Shown: positions 35,212-43,834, counted from the first letter of the stretch. The stretch is DNA of 64,000 bases from SZUA-545 sp050297855 (GCA_050297855.1 JBNKTC010000005.1:1-64000); one strand, 5' to 3'. Notes: generated by a model from the sequence alone, not told the origin. Made by a program: numbers and translations.

Positions 35212-36654
35212 TTAACGGGCCCGAATACGTCCCTGGACCAGGAAGAGAGTCAGAAGGTTCAGTATCAGCCCCCACACTCCTGCGTGGATGCCGAAGGGTC
35301 TGGATGGAAGGCCGCTTAGCAGAAGTATCAGCGTAAAAATAACCCCCACAAACAGCCCTGAGAATACGGCACGGTGATCAAGTCTTTTCCAATGGATACC
35401 CAGCATGATCGCCGGGGCGATCTGGCAGAGGATCTCCAACTTGATCTGGATGAGATACCAGATAGTAGAGGGTAAGGAGACGGCCAGATAGACCATCAGT
35501 CCCATTAATATCCAGGAGAAGATTTTACCGACATAGGTCAGGTGGCGTTGGCTTTTTCCCGGGCGCAGACGGTGGTAGATATCCTGGGTAAAAAGTGACG
35601 CGATTGCCAGCATAGCTGAATCGACCGTGGACATGATCGCTGCGACTGCAGCGGCGACAAACAGGGTGATCACCATGCCCATCCCTTCGATCTGGGAGAG
35701 TTTCTGAAGCATAAGAAGTACGACCTGTTCCGATTCGCTTTTTGAGAGCTCCGGGAAATGGGCGGTTGCTGTAATAGCGATGATAATTAGTGGTAGGGTC
35801 GTCAGTAGCGGCATAATGACCATCAGTTGAAACGAGCGGCGCAGGGTCTTTTCATTTTTTGCCGAATATATCCGCTGGATCGCCTGGGGATAGACGGCTA
35901 TGCCGAAAAAGATCAGGATCAAGGTACTGAGCCACCCCAACTGGTTTTCGATCGTAGGAAAGGTGAAAAACTCGGGCCGAAGGCTGCGGATCGTCTCATA
36001 ATTATCGGCAGGGGAGCCGTAGTGTGTGATGATCACCCCGAAGATGATTGTGACCCCCAAAAACAACAGGATACCCTGGATGGCATCGGTCCACGCGACG
36101 CTGCGCATACCGCCCAGTGTCTCGTAGATCACCATAATAAGGGCCATCAGGATGATTCCCGTCTCAAATCCGATCATCCCACCCGTGACCACTTCGACAA
36201 TATAGCCGATCGCCTTGAGATTGGTCAGCATATAGTTTGCCAACGCCATGATCCCGATGGCGACGACAAAGAGGGTCAATCCGTTATGTCCGTACCGGTA
36301 GTCGATATAATCGCCTACGGTGATAAAGTTCCGTTTTCTGGCAATATCGTAGAGTTTGGGAGCATAGAGGAGATACCCTCCGACAATGGCCATCATAAAG
36401 GTAACACTGACCAGGAAGAGCCAGCCGTTTCGGTACGCATTACCGGCGAATCCGATCAGCGAGTTGCCGCTGTATTGGGTGGCATACATCGTCAAGAAGA
36501 GCACCGTGACCCCAAACCCCTTTCCCCCGAGATAGAAATCTTTTAGGCTCTCCTCTTTGCTGGCGAATTTTCCGGCGACTCCGATCAGGATCAGGGAGAG
36601 AAGATAGAGGCTAAGGAAAAGGATGCCGCTTTGATCTAGGATCGCCCCGTTCAA
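35212..36654 (-). CDS. Sodium:solute symporter family protein
   Basis: The 480-aa protein has about 13 membrane helices and SSS-family features: TQYSGNSLIGFAGNAYRNG in helix 1-2, SVAWTDAIQGILLFLG in the middle, and AAVAAIMSTVDSAMLAIASL with the conserved S-T-x-D-S block thought to take part in sodium binding. The substrate cannot be assigned; family members move organic acids, sugars, proline or acetate. It overlaps a 60-aa membrane protein upstream by 4 bases, as in many SSS two-gene units. Confidence 0.9.
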   Translation of the reverse strand: MNGAILDQSGILFLSLYLLSLILIGVAGKFASKEESLKDFYLGGKGFGVTVLFLTMYATQYSGNSLIGFAGNAYRNGWLFLVSVTFMMAIVGGYLLYAPKLYDIARKRNFITVGDYIDYRYGHNGLTLFVVAIGIMALANYMLTNLKAIGYIVEVVTGGMIGFETGIILMALIMVIYETLGGMRSVAWTDAIQGILLFLGVTIIFGVIITHYGSPADNYETIRSLRPEFFTFPTIENQLGWLSTLILIFFGIAVYPQAIQRIYSAKNEKTLRRSFQLMVIMPLLTTLPLIIIAITATAHFPELSKSESEQVVLLMLQKLSQIEGMGMVITLFVAAAVAAIMSTVDSAMLAIASLFTQDIYHRLRPGKSQRHLTYVGKIFSWILMGLMVYLAVSLPSTIWYLIQIKLEILCQIAPAIMLGIHWKRLDHRAVFSGLFVGVIFTLILLLSGLPSRPFGIHAGVWGLILNLLTLFLVQGRIRAR

Positions 36655-36833
36655 CGCTGTTCCCCTTTAAGGCCATGCCACTCTTTTTCGATAGCTAAAA
36701 TGATCAAAACGGCAAAACAGACTGAACTGAGAAGGCTGGCAAAGGCCCAGACGGGGAGTCCTAGAACCGTCCCCGGGATGAAAAAAAACGGGACAGAGAA
36801 AATGAGAAAAATCAAAGCGAGTGCGTATATCAT
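36651..36833 (-). CDS. Small DUF3311-like partner of the symporter
   Basis: The 60-aa protein has two hydrophobic helices (ALALIFLIFSVPFFFIPG and FASLLSSVCFAVLIILAI) joined by a GLPVWAF turn, and a short charged tail. This matches the pattern of small DUF3311-type proteins encoded just before sodium:solute symporters. The stop overlaps the symporter start by 4 bases, so translation is coupled. A role as a stabilising subunit is inferred from context. Confidence 0.75.
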   Translation of the reverse strand: MIYALALIFLIFSVPFFFIPGTVLGLPVWAFASLLSSVCFAVLIILAIEKEWHGLKGEQR

Positions 36834-36930
36834 CTACCAATCTTACAACATGCCTGTCAATTTTTAAAAATGGTAATACATTTACGATAAAAGGAATGTT
36901 ATGGGTATGTTAAAAGCTGACATAAATGTG

Positions 36931-36936
36931 TATAAT
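36931..36936 (+). promoter_or_regulatory. -10 element (TATAAT) upstream of the OmpR-type regulator
   Basis: TGTGTATAATC contains a perfect -10 hexamer in the 225-base divergent gap between the symporter pair and the regulator at 37059. A transcript from here would have a leader of about 115 bases containing the hairpin at 36976-37016. Confidence 0.45.
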
Positions 36937-36975
36937 CAAAAATAATGGTTTAATGGGATGATAAGTAGAGGTGTT

Positions 36976-37016
36976 TTTTATGTTTTTAATTTTTTTTTTA
37001 CTCAAAAAACATAAAA
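36976..37016 (+). repeat. Perfect 12-bp A/T-rich inverted repeat in regulator leader
   Basis: TTTTATGTTTTT (36976-36987) and AAAAACATAAAA (37005-37016) are perfect inverted repeats around a 17-base loop that includes a run of T. It lies between the promoter-like TATAAT and the start of the response regulator. It could be an operator, a leader hairpin or a weak terminator; the sequence alone does not decide. Confidence 0.6.
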
Positions 37017-37058
37017 TAGGTTATATCGAGTTAGTTAGCGAGTCAGAAATGGGGTTTT

Positions 37059-37730
37059 ATGAAACAGATCGGTGGGATGACACTTTTATTTGTTGAGGAT
37101 GAGCAGGCAATCAGAGAGGCATATATCCCTCTTCTTGAAAGACGTTTTGCCAAGGTAATTACGGCAAAAGACGGGGAAGACGGATTGGCCCTGTACAACG
37201 AATACAAACCCGACATTATCTTCACCGATATTGCCATGCCCAAGATGACGGGGCTTGAGATGATCCGGGCGATCCGTGAAATGGATAAGGAAGTGGCTGT
37301 TGTTTTCCTCTCCGCGTATACGGAAAAAGAGTATCTTCTCGAGGCGATCGAAGTCCGTCCGATCAAATATTTTGTCAAACCGATCAACTTTGATGAGTTT
37401 GATGACTTTTTTAACAACCACTTTAACGAGACGATCAAGACGAAGGTCTATCTGGGACACAACCTCTATTTTGATTACGATAACAGTCAGATCCTCAGTA
37501 AAGACGATGCCGAGACCCTGACACAGAAAGAGCGGGAGTTCTTAAACCTCCTGATAAAGTATCATGGCAATCTTGTCAGCTACGAGACCATCGAAAGCGT
37601 GATCTGGAAAGATAAGTTTATGTCGTCCGATTCCCTGCGTACCCTGGTTAAAAAGATCCGGAAGAAGAGCTACCAGGATCTGATCCAGAACGTTTCCAAT
37701 ACGGGGTATAAGATCATCGTCTCGGAGTAG
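37059..37730 (+). CDS. OmpR/PhoB-type response regulator
   Basis: The 223-aa protein has a canonical receiver (FVEDE acidic pair, phospho-acceptor D57 in IIFTDIAMP, K107 in YFVKP) and a C-terminal winged-helix domain from about residue 135 (LTQKEREFLNLLIKYHGN, TLVKKIRKK, NTGYKIIV). It should bind DNA when phosphorylated. No histidine kinase is adjacent; it lies between two unusual double-receiver proteins. A long AT-rich leader with a hairpin precedes it. Confidence 0.92.
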   Translation: MKQIGGMTLLFVEDEQAIREAYIPLLERRFAKVITAKDGEDGLALYNEYKPDIIFTDIAMPKMTGLEMIRAIREMDKEVAVVFLSAYTEKEYLLEAIEVRPIKYFVKPINFDEFDDFFNNHFNETIKTKVYLGHNLYFDYDNSQILSKDDAETLTQKEREFLNLLIKYHGNLVSYETIESVIWKDKFMSSDSLRTLVKKIRKKSYQDLIQNVSNTGYKIIVSE

Positions 37731-37735
37731 CCGTT

Positions 37736-39439
37736 TTAGTTTCGGTTGACCAGTTCGATATATTTACTCTCGCTCATCGGTTTTTTGAGCAGTTTCCCCA
37801 CTTTTAACTGGCGTGCCAGAGCTACGACATTACTGGACTCATTGCTTGCCAATAGGATGATCCCCCCCTTGACAATCAGCTTTTTAAAGTTATCCGACTG
37901 TGAGGCCGCTTTGATAAACATCTCTTTTTTGACCTCCTTGAACATGTCGTAATCAAAAAAGAGCAGATCGGGCAGGTTCTTTTCAAAATGTTTCATCATC
38001 GGTTCAAGGGATGTGAACGCCTGGTATTTCCACTTTTTACTCGTGGCATGGTTGGTCGTTTCGATGGTATTGGCAAGCGTATAATCTTTGGAGAAGAGGA
38101 GGATCTCTTTGTTTTCGCTCTTTTCAAAGTATTTTGCCAGTTTGCGGTAGCGCTCCACTTCGGCCGGGGGTATCAGGTTTTTTGAGATCATGAGGTTGAT
38201 CATCGAGTAGCTGCTGAGCGTATTGAAACGGGGCAGTTTTTTAAAGTATTCGTAAATATCCTTGGAGCGTTTGGCCTCCTGCCAGATCAGTTTTTCCACC
38301 TTTGCAAGGTTACCGTTCAGGATGCTGTAAAGGGCTGCTTTGATCTTTTGGCGTTGGGCGGTAAACTCTTTGATAAACGCCTCTTTTTTAGGGAACTGTT
38401 TGATAAACGGGGCATCGGCGGGGAAAAAGAGACTCTCTTCGATCGCCTCATACTCCTGGAGTGCTATTTTTATCTTGTGTTCACACTCCATGATCTTGGG
38501 AGAGTGTATCTTGCAGTCGATACGCTCCAAAAAACTCATCGCTTTGACGACATAGGGTTTAAAATTTTTATAATCCAGTTCGCCTTCACCTTTTAACTGG
38601 GCAAGCTCTTCCTTCAGTATTCCGACGGCATCTTTAAAGAGGATGCTGATCAGCTGCTCGACAGTCGTCTCTTTGTCCAGCGGTTTCTGCATCATATGCT
38701 TGAGGCTGTTTTTTATCTCCGGAAGGATGATGCTCGTATCGTGTACCGTTTCGTAGAAGAGGAACTTGTCAAAGATGCAGGAGAGGATATCGGTATCGAA
38801 CAGGAAATCGATCCCGGCACTTTCGGCATATTCGTATGCGATAATGGGGATCGTGTAGCGCAGCTCCTCATAGGGTGTGATCTCTTCGGTCTGGATATAG
38901 TTTTCCAGGATCGTGTTGAGGAGGTCCTGTTTGATGCGGTGGGACTGTTCGGTCTTTGTCACATACTCGGTAAGGATCCCCGTGACAAACTGTTTCTGAC
39001 GGTCCCAGACCGGTTTGAGCTTCTCAAGATGCTCTTTCCACTCCCGTTTCTGGGCGATCAGTTTTGACAGCTGCTCAAAAAACGCATCTTTGCTAAAGGG
39101 TTTTTTGATACTGCCCAGGATATTTTTGGTGTAGTCTTTTTTGAGGATTGAGAGGTTACACTCTTCGCAGATGAAGATCGTCTCCATCTCTTTGATTTTA
39201 CCCGTGTCCAGCAGGAGTTCGACCAGGTCGTCCCCACCCAGTCCGTGGGTGTCGATTTCGGTAATAATATAGTCGATATCTTTATGTTTTCCCAAAAGTC
39301 CGAATGCCTCCAGCCCGTCGTTGGCTGTGATAATGTCAGACGCAGCAACAGGTGTGCCGGCAATTGTCTGATTCTCAAGGGCCCCGGTGATCAGTTTCTG
39401 GATGACTCTGCTGCCATCGACGATTAAAAATTTACTCAT
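37736..39439 (-). CDS. Double-receiver protein with degenerate N-terminal REC (D to E)
   Basis: The 567-aa protein opens with a receiver-like domain (FLIVDGSR, IKKPF) in which the phospho-acceptor position of DYIITEIDTHG is Glu61, a residue that can mimic phospho-Asp, and the second acidic-pair residue is Gly. The helical middle spans about residues 120-440. A C-terminal receiver-like domain (EILLFSKDY, LPDLLFFDYDM, LLKKPM) retains Asp. The layout and the AKRSKDIYEYF segment pair it with the protein at 33546-35207. It converges with the OmpR-type regulator, 5 bases apart. The function is unknown. Confidence 0.75.
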   Translation of the reverse strand: MSKFLIVDGSRVIQKLITGALENQTIAGTPVAASDIITANDGLEAFGLLGKHKDIDYIITEIDTHGLGGDDLVELLLDTGKIKEMETIFICEECNLSILKKDYTKNILGSIKKPFSKDAFFEQLSKLIAQKREWKEHLEKLKPVWDRQKQFVTGILTEYVTKTEQSHRIKQDLLNTILENYIQTEEITPYEELRYTIPIIAYEYAESAGIDFLFDTDILSCIFDKFLFYETVHDTSIILPEIKNSLKHMMQKPLDKETTVEQLISILFKDAVGILKEELAQLKGEGELDYKNFKPYVVKAMSFLERIDCKIHSPKIMECEHKIKIALQEYEAIEESLFFPADAPFIKQFPKKEAFIKEFTAQRQKIKAALYSILNGNLAKVEKLIWQEAKRSKDIYEYFKKLPRFNTLSSYSMINLMISKNLIPPAEVERYRKLAKYFEKSENKEILLFSKDYTLANTIETTNHATSKKWKYQAFTSLEPMMKHFEKNLPDLLFFDYDMFKEVKKEMFIKAASQSDNFKKLIVKGGIILLASNESSNVVALARQLKVGKLLKKPMSESKYIELVNRN

Positions 39440-39595
39440 AAATCAACATAACTTTTTTTTATTTGATTGGCTATTATAGTTGCTGATTCCATATAGTAAT
39501 ATTATTTTTGAACGGAAAAGCCGGAAATCGGACGATCTTTTGTCAATAGGAATCAAAATGTAATGAAAAGTCGGAAGTGGGAAGAAGAAAATAGA

Positions 39596-39671
39596 TGGTG
39601 GAGCCTACCGGGATCGAACCGGTGACCTCAACGCTGCCAGCGTTGCGCTCTCCCAGCTGAGCTAAGGCCCC
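39596..39671 (-). tRNA. tRNA-Ala (GGC)
   Basis: Read on the minus strand the 76-base gene forms a full cloverleaf: acceptor GGGGCCT/AGGCTCC with one G-U pair, D arm GCTC...GAGC, anticodon stem CAACG/CGTTG with loop CTGGCAG (anticodon GGC), T arm ACCGG/CCGGT and encoded CCA. The third acceptor pair is G-U, as the canonical alanine determinant G3:U70 requires. Confidence 0.95.
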
Positions 39672-39707
39672 TAAATCGGAGAGAATTATAGAACAGGTGA
39701 GATTAAT

Positions 39708-39935
39708 TTATCGACTGTTTTGTGTAAAAACCGAAGAATTTTCGATAATTTCCTTCAACTGGTCATATCGTTTGGCTTTGATATAGTTGATCAGCCAGGT
39801 CTTTACCCAGTAAGGGTAGTTTTTGCTGCTTCCCCAGTTGGTCACGGTGGAGTAGGAGATACCCAGGATACGGGCCATCTCTTTCTTACTCAGGTCCGCT
39901 TCTTTCAGTAACTTGACAAAAATATCTTTATTCAT
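39708..39935 (-). CDS. Small helix-turn-helix DNA-binding protein
   Basis: The 75-aa protein has a clear HTH: LLKEADLSKKEMARILGI then SYSTVTNWGSSKNYP, the spacing of Cro/CI-like or MerR-like recognition helices, followed by a short helical tail. There is no other domain. Similar short HTH proteins are common single genes in Campylobacterota. It is divergent from the rhodanese gene, so it could regulate that promoter region, though nothing in the sequence proves this. Confidence 0.75.
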   Translation of the reverse strand: MNKDIFVKLLKEADLSKKEMARILGISYSTVTNWGSSKNYPYWVKTWLINYIKAKRYDQLKEIIENSSVFTQNSR

Positions 39936-39966
39936 TTTTCCCCTGTTGGATCAATCATAAATCTTT

Positions 39967-39972
39967 TATAAT
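39967..39972 (+). promoter_or_regulatory. -10 element (TATAAT) for the rhodanese gene
   Basis: A perfect TATAAT lies 29 bases before the ATG at 40002 in the divergent gap with the small HTH gene. The region is very AT rich and an AAGG ribosome site follows at 39992-39995. Confidence 0.45.
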
Positions 39973-40001
39973 ATCAAATAATATAAATGATAAGGCAACC
40001 A

Positions 40002-40475
40002 ATGAGACTTCTTGTAACAACATTTTTAGCGGTTTTTGTACTTGCTTCCCAGGCCCAGGCCCTCAATATCGAGAGCGCCCAATCGTTTATCGATTATGCC
40101 AAAAAAGTAGTAAAAGAGATCACACCCCACGAACTGCAACGCATGATCATTAAAAGCGATGAAGAGGATTACGAGTTTTACCTTGTGGATATCCGCGAGC
40201 CTGACCAGATCGGTCACGGGGAGATTTTTCACCTGAACCAGGTCCGGATCACACGGGGATACCTGGAGTTTATGATCGAAAACAAGATTCCCGACAAAGA
40301 TGCCGATATCGTCGTATACTGCTGTACGGGAAAGCGGGGCATCCTGGCGGCCAAGACCCTCAAAGACATGGGATATAAAAACGCCGTCAGCCTCAAAGGG
40401 GGGATTAGAAACTGGGTGGAAAGCGGCCTGCCGCTTGACACGGTCTACGGTGAGATGGTCTATAAGTGTAAATAA
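40002..40475 (+). CDS. Periplasmic rhodanese-domain protein
   Basis: The ATG at 40002 is chosen because AAGG precedes it and it begins a good signal peptide (MRLLVTTFLAVFVLASQAQA). The mature protein is a single rhodanese domain with LVDIREPDQIGHGEI and the active loop YCCTGKRG, in which C107 is the expected sulfur-carrying cysteine, followed by LKGGIRNWVESGLPL. Such single-domain exported rhodaneses may handle sulfane sulfur or have redox roles in the periplasm. The 157-aa length fits. Confidence 0.9.
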   Translation: MRLLVTTFLAVFVLASQAQALNIESAQSFIDYAKKVVKEITPHELQRMIIKSDEEDYEFYLVDIREPDQIGHGEIFHLNQVRITRGYLEFMIENKIPDKDADIVVYCCTGKRGILAAKTLKDMGYKNAVSLKGGIRNWVESGLPLDTVYGEMVYKCK

Positions 40476-40525
40476 AAATGTTATAAACTTCTGCTAACAT
40501 ACTGTAGTTTAATTAAGGAGTTAGT

Positions 40526-41323
40526 ATGAAAAAAGCAATCATCGGTGCTTTTGCGGCCCTGAGTATGGCTGCAACATCCGCCAATGCGATCGCCGGTCTG
40601 GTGGATATCGAGATCGGTGCCGGGGCCTGGAATGCCAGCCCGAGCGGACAGATCACCTATGGTAAAACCACCCCGACAGAGATCGATTTCGCAGATGACC
40701 TGAAACTGGATGATTCATCCAACGGTTATATGTACCTGCGCTTTGACCACTTTATCCCGATTGTCCCCAATGTCCGTCTGGAAAAGCAGAACTATACGAC
40801 AACAGGAAAAGGTGCGATCAGCAGCGGTATCACATTCGGTAACATCACCTATACGGCGACAGCCGATACAAAAACGGATGTGACACTGAACCAGCAGGAT
40901 GTGATCCTTTACTGGGGAATCCCGGGAGTGAATGCCCTGACAGCCGGTATCCTCGATATTGAGTGGGGGATCGATGTAAAAACGATCGACGGTGAGCTTA
41001 CCCTGACATCTACAGAAGGTACGGATACGGTTGACTTTAACGTTCCCGTACCGATGGCTTATGCAGCCATACTGGTTGATATCCCGTTTATCCCAGTCGG
41101 CCTTGAGGTCTCTTCCAAGATGATCAGTGCCGGGGATTCCAAGATCCAGGATACGAAGGCCAAGATCGACGTCACGCTTCCCCTTCCTATCCCCCTTGTC
41201 GAACTGGCTATCGAGGGCGGGATGAAACAGCAGACGATCCAGATCGCAGATGACCTGGTAGATGATCTTGATATGAAATTCGAGACCAGCGGTATCTTCT
41301 TCGGCGCCAACGTCAAATTCTAA
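40526..41323 (+). CDS. TIGR04219-type outer membrane beta-barrel protein
   Basis: The 265-aa product has a signal peptide (KKAIIGAFAALSMAATSANA) and a mature part starting with DIEIGAGAWNASPSGQITYG, then alternating amphipathic strands, and ends in GIFFGANVKF with a terminal Phe, the signature of outer-membrane barrels inserted by BamA. The N-terminal pattern matches the TIGR04219 family of unknown function, common in Sulfurimonas-like genomes. An AAGGAG site lies at 40515-40520. Confidence 0.87.
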   Translation: MKKAIIGAFAALSMAATSANAIAGLVDIEIGAGAWNASPSGQITYGKTTPTEIDFADDLKLDDSSNGYMYLRFDHFIPIVPNVRLEKQNYTTTGKGAISSGITFGNITYTATADTKTDVTLNQQDVILYWGIPGVNALTAGILDIEWGIDVKTIDGELTLTSTEGTDTVDFNVPVPMAYAAILVDIPFIPVGLEVSSKMISAGDSKIQDTKAKIDVTLPLPIPLVELAIEGGMKQQTIQIADDLVDDLDMKFETSGIFFGANVKF

Positions 41324-41330
41324 TCCCTTC

Positions 41331-41348
41331 TGGGAACAGCTGTTGCTT
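41331..41348 (+). promoter_or_regulatory. Sigma-54 (RpoN) type promoter upstream of the 41378 gene
   Basis: TGGGAACAGCTGTTGCTT matches the -24/-12 consensus TTGGCACR-N4-TTGCWT: GG at 41333-41334 and GC at 41345-41346 are separated by exactly 10 bases, and TTGCTT is intact. Transcription would start near 41357, leaving a short leader with a CGGGAG ribosome site 7 bases before ATG 41378. In Campylobacterota RpoN mainly drives hook-basal body flagellar genes. Confidence 0.62.
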
Positions 41349-41377
41349 CCGGGTTTGAAAAAACCGGGAGCAGCAGG

Positions 41378-42100
41378 ATGCTATCACCACATATACAGAT
41401 GAAAGACGGCTCTCTGCCGTCGCAGCTATCGGAAAACAAATCCCTTCAATCCGCTTTTAAAACGATCCAGTCCAAGGCTCAGGAGTCGGGCATCACCCTT
41501 GACAACGCCATCGATTTTGTCGAAAGCCTCACCGAAGAGGGGAAAGCCGTCCTCAAACGCTACCACGGTCTTTATGACGATATCTCTACGGAAAATATGA
41601 GTAAAGAGGGGGCGTATAACCTTATCATGGAGCAGTCCAAGCGCGCCGATCTGAACGGCGACGGGATCATCAACATCGGTTCGGAAGTGAGTGTGGCCTT
41701 TCCCCCGGTTGACTTTCCGGCAGGATTTAACGAGATCTATACCGATGCACTCTACGGGATGCAGGAGAAGGGTGCCAGTACCCAGGAACTCTACCGTTTC
41801 AGTTTCTCCGTCTTCGAGGCACAGCTCTCCGGGGGACTGGCCCAGGCCCTGGCCGGTTCCGAGTCGGGGGGATTTGACTTTTTAAACAACCGCATCGATG
41901 CCATCAAGGCCAATCTGCAGAACCAGCCCGCAGCCCAATCCAAGCTGACTCTGGTGGAGGCGTTTAAAGCGGAGGTCTCCACGCTTCGTGCAGAAAAGGC
42001 CGAAGCGGTCGGCAGTACGGAACCGACGGAACAGGAGCAGGCATACCTTGACCAGATGAACGCCTACGAAGCGGCCGCACGGGCCGCGATGCTCGGGTAG
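41378..42100 (+). CDS. Unknown helical protein with EF-hand-like loop, behind a sigma-54 promoter
   Basis: The 240-aa product has no signal peptide or membrane helix. It is mostly helical, with a dockerin/EF-hand-like calcium loop ADLNGDGIINIGSE around residues 91-104 and an Ala/Glu-rich C-terminus (EAAARAAMLG). ATG 41378 is favoured because CGGGAG lies 7 bases upstream; ATG 41399 is the alternative. A sigma-54 promoter just ahead suggests it belongs to the flagellar regulon, perhaps as a rod, hook or export-linked factor, but no known family is recognised. Confidence 0.72.
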   Translation: MLSPHIQMKDGSLPSQLSENKSLQSAFKTIQSKAQESGITLDNAIDFVESLTEEGKAVLKRYHGLYDDISTENMSKEGAYNLIMEQSKRADLNGDGIINIGSEVSVAFPPVDFPAGFNEIYTDALYGMQEKGASTQELYRFSFSVFEAQLSGGLAQALAGSESGGFDFLNNRIDAIKANLQNQPAAQSKLTLVEAFKAEVSTLRAEKAEAVGSTEPTEQEQAYLDQMNAYEAAARAAMLG

Positions 42101-42106
42101 CTCGGC

Positions 42107-43726
42107 CTACCCCCGTTTTAGGCGTTTGATCTTATCCTGGATCGAGCGGATCGTATGGCTCTTCTGGCGGAAGTCGGTACTGCTGTCCTGTTTGACGAAG
42201 GCGAGCTGCTTTTCGAGGTTTCTGATCAGCAGGTTGTTGATTCCGCGAAGGACCTCCTCTTCGCTGTAGGGCTTGATCCGTTCGTCAAGATTAAGCTCTA
42301 TGACCCGTTTATCCTCCAACTCCTCCCGCATGATGACGGTAAAGATATCCCGGTGGTACTCAAAGATCGTCTCATCCCCCACATCCAGGATATAGTCGAC
42401 CAGCTTAGGATAGAGCAGCAGGCTCTTTAGAATCGACATCTCCGCCGTATCCTGGTCGGGGTTTTTGGCGGCACTTGTCGGAAGGCTTTTCTCGCTTTTA
42501 AAGAGGTTTCGCGTACTTTTTAGGGTGATCGAGGCGAAGTTTTCGTACTCTTCCCTGAGGATCGGGTCCAGCCCCCGGATAAACTGTCCGATCTCCCGGG
42601 CCGCGTTGCGGCGCTGTTCGGGGACATTGATATCAAAACCGTCGGCGATGGTCTGGATAACAAACTCCGTAAATTTTTTCGGGTGTTTGAAAAGCTGGTT
42701 AAGGTAGTCCTGTTTCCCCTCCTTGACGAGGTCTGCGGGGTCTTTCCCCTCTTCGAAAAGCACCACGCCCCCTTCAAAGTTGCTGGCGGCCAGCATCTTT
42801 GCGGCCTTGAGTGCTGCCGCTTTTCCGGCTTTGTCACCGTCGTAGGCGACGATCACTTTGGGGTCGCCTTTTTTAAGCAGCGGGAGGTGGTCGGCCGTAA
42901 GGGCTGTCCCCAGTGTGGCCACGACATTGGTAAATCCGGCCTGGTGCAGCATGATCACATCCAGGTACCCTTCGGTGACGATAATCTCTTTGATCCGGTA
43001 GACGGTCTCCTTGGCGATATTATAGGCATAGAGCAGCCTGGATTTGTTAAAGAACTTGGTCTGGGGGGAGTTGATATATTTGGCGGGATGGTTGCTGATG
43101 GTGCGCCCCCCGAATCCGACGATAGCGCCGTTCCCCGAGTAGATCGGGAAGGTGATCCGCTCGATAAACCGGGCATAGTACCGTCCCCCTTCGTCTTGTG
43201 CCATGATGCCCGATGCGAGGGCCTTGTCCGCCGTGATGAAGTTGCTTTCGAAAAACCGGAGCTGCTCCTGGTTTGAGGGCGCGTAGCCGATCTCGAACTT
43301 TTCGATACTGGAGTTGAAGATGCCCCGTTCGTGGAGGTATTTTTCAGCTTCCGGGTGGCTTTTAAGGCGCTTGGTAAAAAAAGCACCCAGCTGTTCAAGG
43401 GCCTTGTTCTCCTCTTCGTTTTTTCTGCCGCCGGAGTCGTACTCCAGGTGGATGTTGTACTCTCTGGCCAGTTTTTCGATCGTTTCAGGGTAGCTCAGCT
43501 TCTCCATCTCTTTGACGAAGTTGATCGAATCGCCCCCTGCCCCGCATCCGAAACAGTGGTAGATCTGTTTGGCGGGACTGACGACAAAACTGGCGGTCTT
43601 TTCGTCGTGGAACGGGCAGCGGGCTTTAAAATTGGCCCCGGCTTTTTTCAGTTCCACATAGGAACCGACCACATCAATAATATCCAGTCTGTTTTTTAGC
43701 TCGTCGATGGAGGATTGTCGTATCAT
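42107..43726 (-). CDS. dnaG: DNA primase DnaG
   Basis: DnaG makes RNA primers for replication. The N-terminal zinc finger is C37xxH40 ... C58xxC61 (RCPFHDEKTASF, YHCFGCGAGG). The TOPRIM core follows with VTEGYLDVIMLHQAGF and VIVAYDGDKAGKAAA. The C-terminal helicase-binding domain is short; 539 aa in total is typical for this phylum. It converges with the 41378 gene, 6 bases apart, and the divergent gap to cheY is 140 bases. Confidence 0.96.
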   Translation of the reverse strand: MIRQSSIDELKNRLDIIDVVGSYVELKKAGANFKARCPFHDEKTASFVVSPAKQIYHCFGCGAGGDSINFVKEMEKLSYPETIEKLAREYNIHLEYDSGGRKNEEENKALEQLGAFFTKRLKSHPEAEKYLHERGIFNSSIEKFEIGYAPSNQEQLRFFESNFITADKALASGIMAQDEGGRYYARFIERITFPIYSGNGAIVGFGGRTISNHPAKYINSPQTKFFNKSRLLYAYNIAKETVYRIKEIIVTEGYLDVIMLHQAGFTNVVATLGTALTADHLPLLKKGDPKVIVAYDGDKAGKAAALKAAKMLAASNFEGGVVLFEEGKDPADLVKEGKQDYLNQLFKHPKKFTEFVIQTIADGFDINVPEQRRNAAREIGQFIRGLDPILREEYENFASITLKSTRNLFKSEKSLPTSAAKNPDQDTAEMSILKSLLLYPKLVDYILDVGDETIFEYHRDIFTVIMREELEDKRVIELNLDERIKPYSEEEVLRGINNLLIRNLEKQLAFVKQDSSTDFRQKSHTIRSIQDKIKRLKRG

Positions 43727-43828
43727 GACGGCATTATAGCAGTAAACGCGTCACAGGGTACTTTAATCCGGCGGCGGCTTGTCGATCTTGTTTCTTAGAA
43801 AAGTATTAAGCCTTAGAGACTTTTATGC

Positions 43829-43834
43829 TATAGT
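43829..43834 (+). promoter_or_regulatory. Extended -10 (TGCTATAGT) for the chemosensory operon
   Basis: TATAGT preceded by TG one base upstream forms an extended -10, 33 bases before the GTG start of cheY. A GGGAG ribosome site at 43855-43859 follows. It is the only promoter-like element in the gap and probably drives cheY to cheB. Confidence 0.45.

Noticed and set aside
39467..39485. Sigma-54-like TTGG...TTGCTG upstream of tRNA-Ala
   Set aside because: GG and GC are 11 bases apart instead of the required 10, and no gene reads from it in that direction.
41340..41376. 13-bp hairpin (CTGTTGCTTCCGG with CCGGGAGCAGCAG) considered as a terminator after the outer-membrane protein gene
   Set aside because: No T tract follows, two pairs are G-U, and the left arm coincides with the sigma-54-type -12 box while the right arm holds the ribosome site of the next gene. 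Promoter function explains it better.
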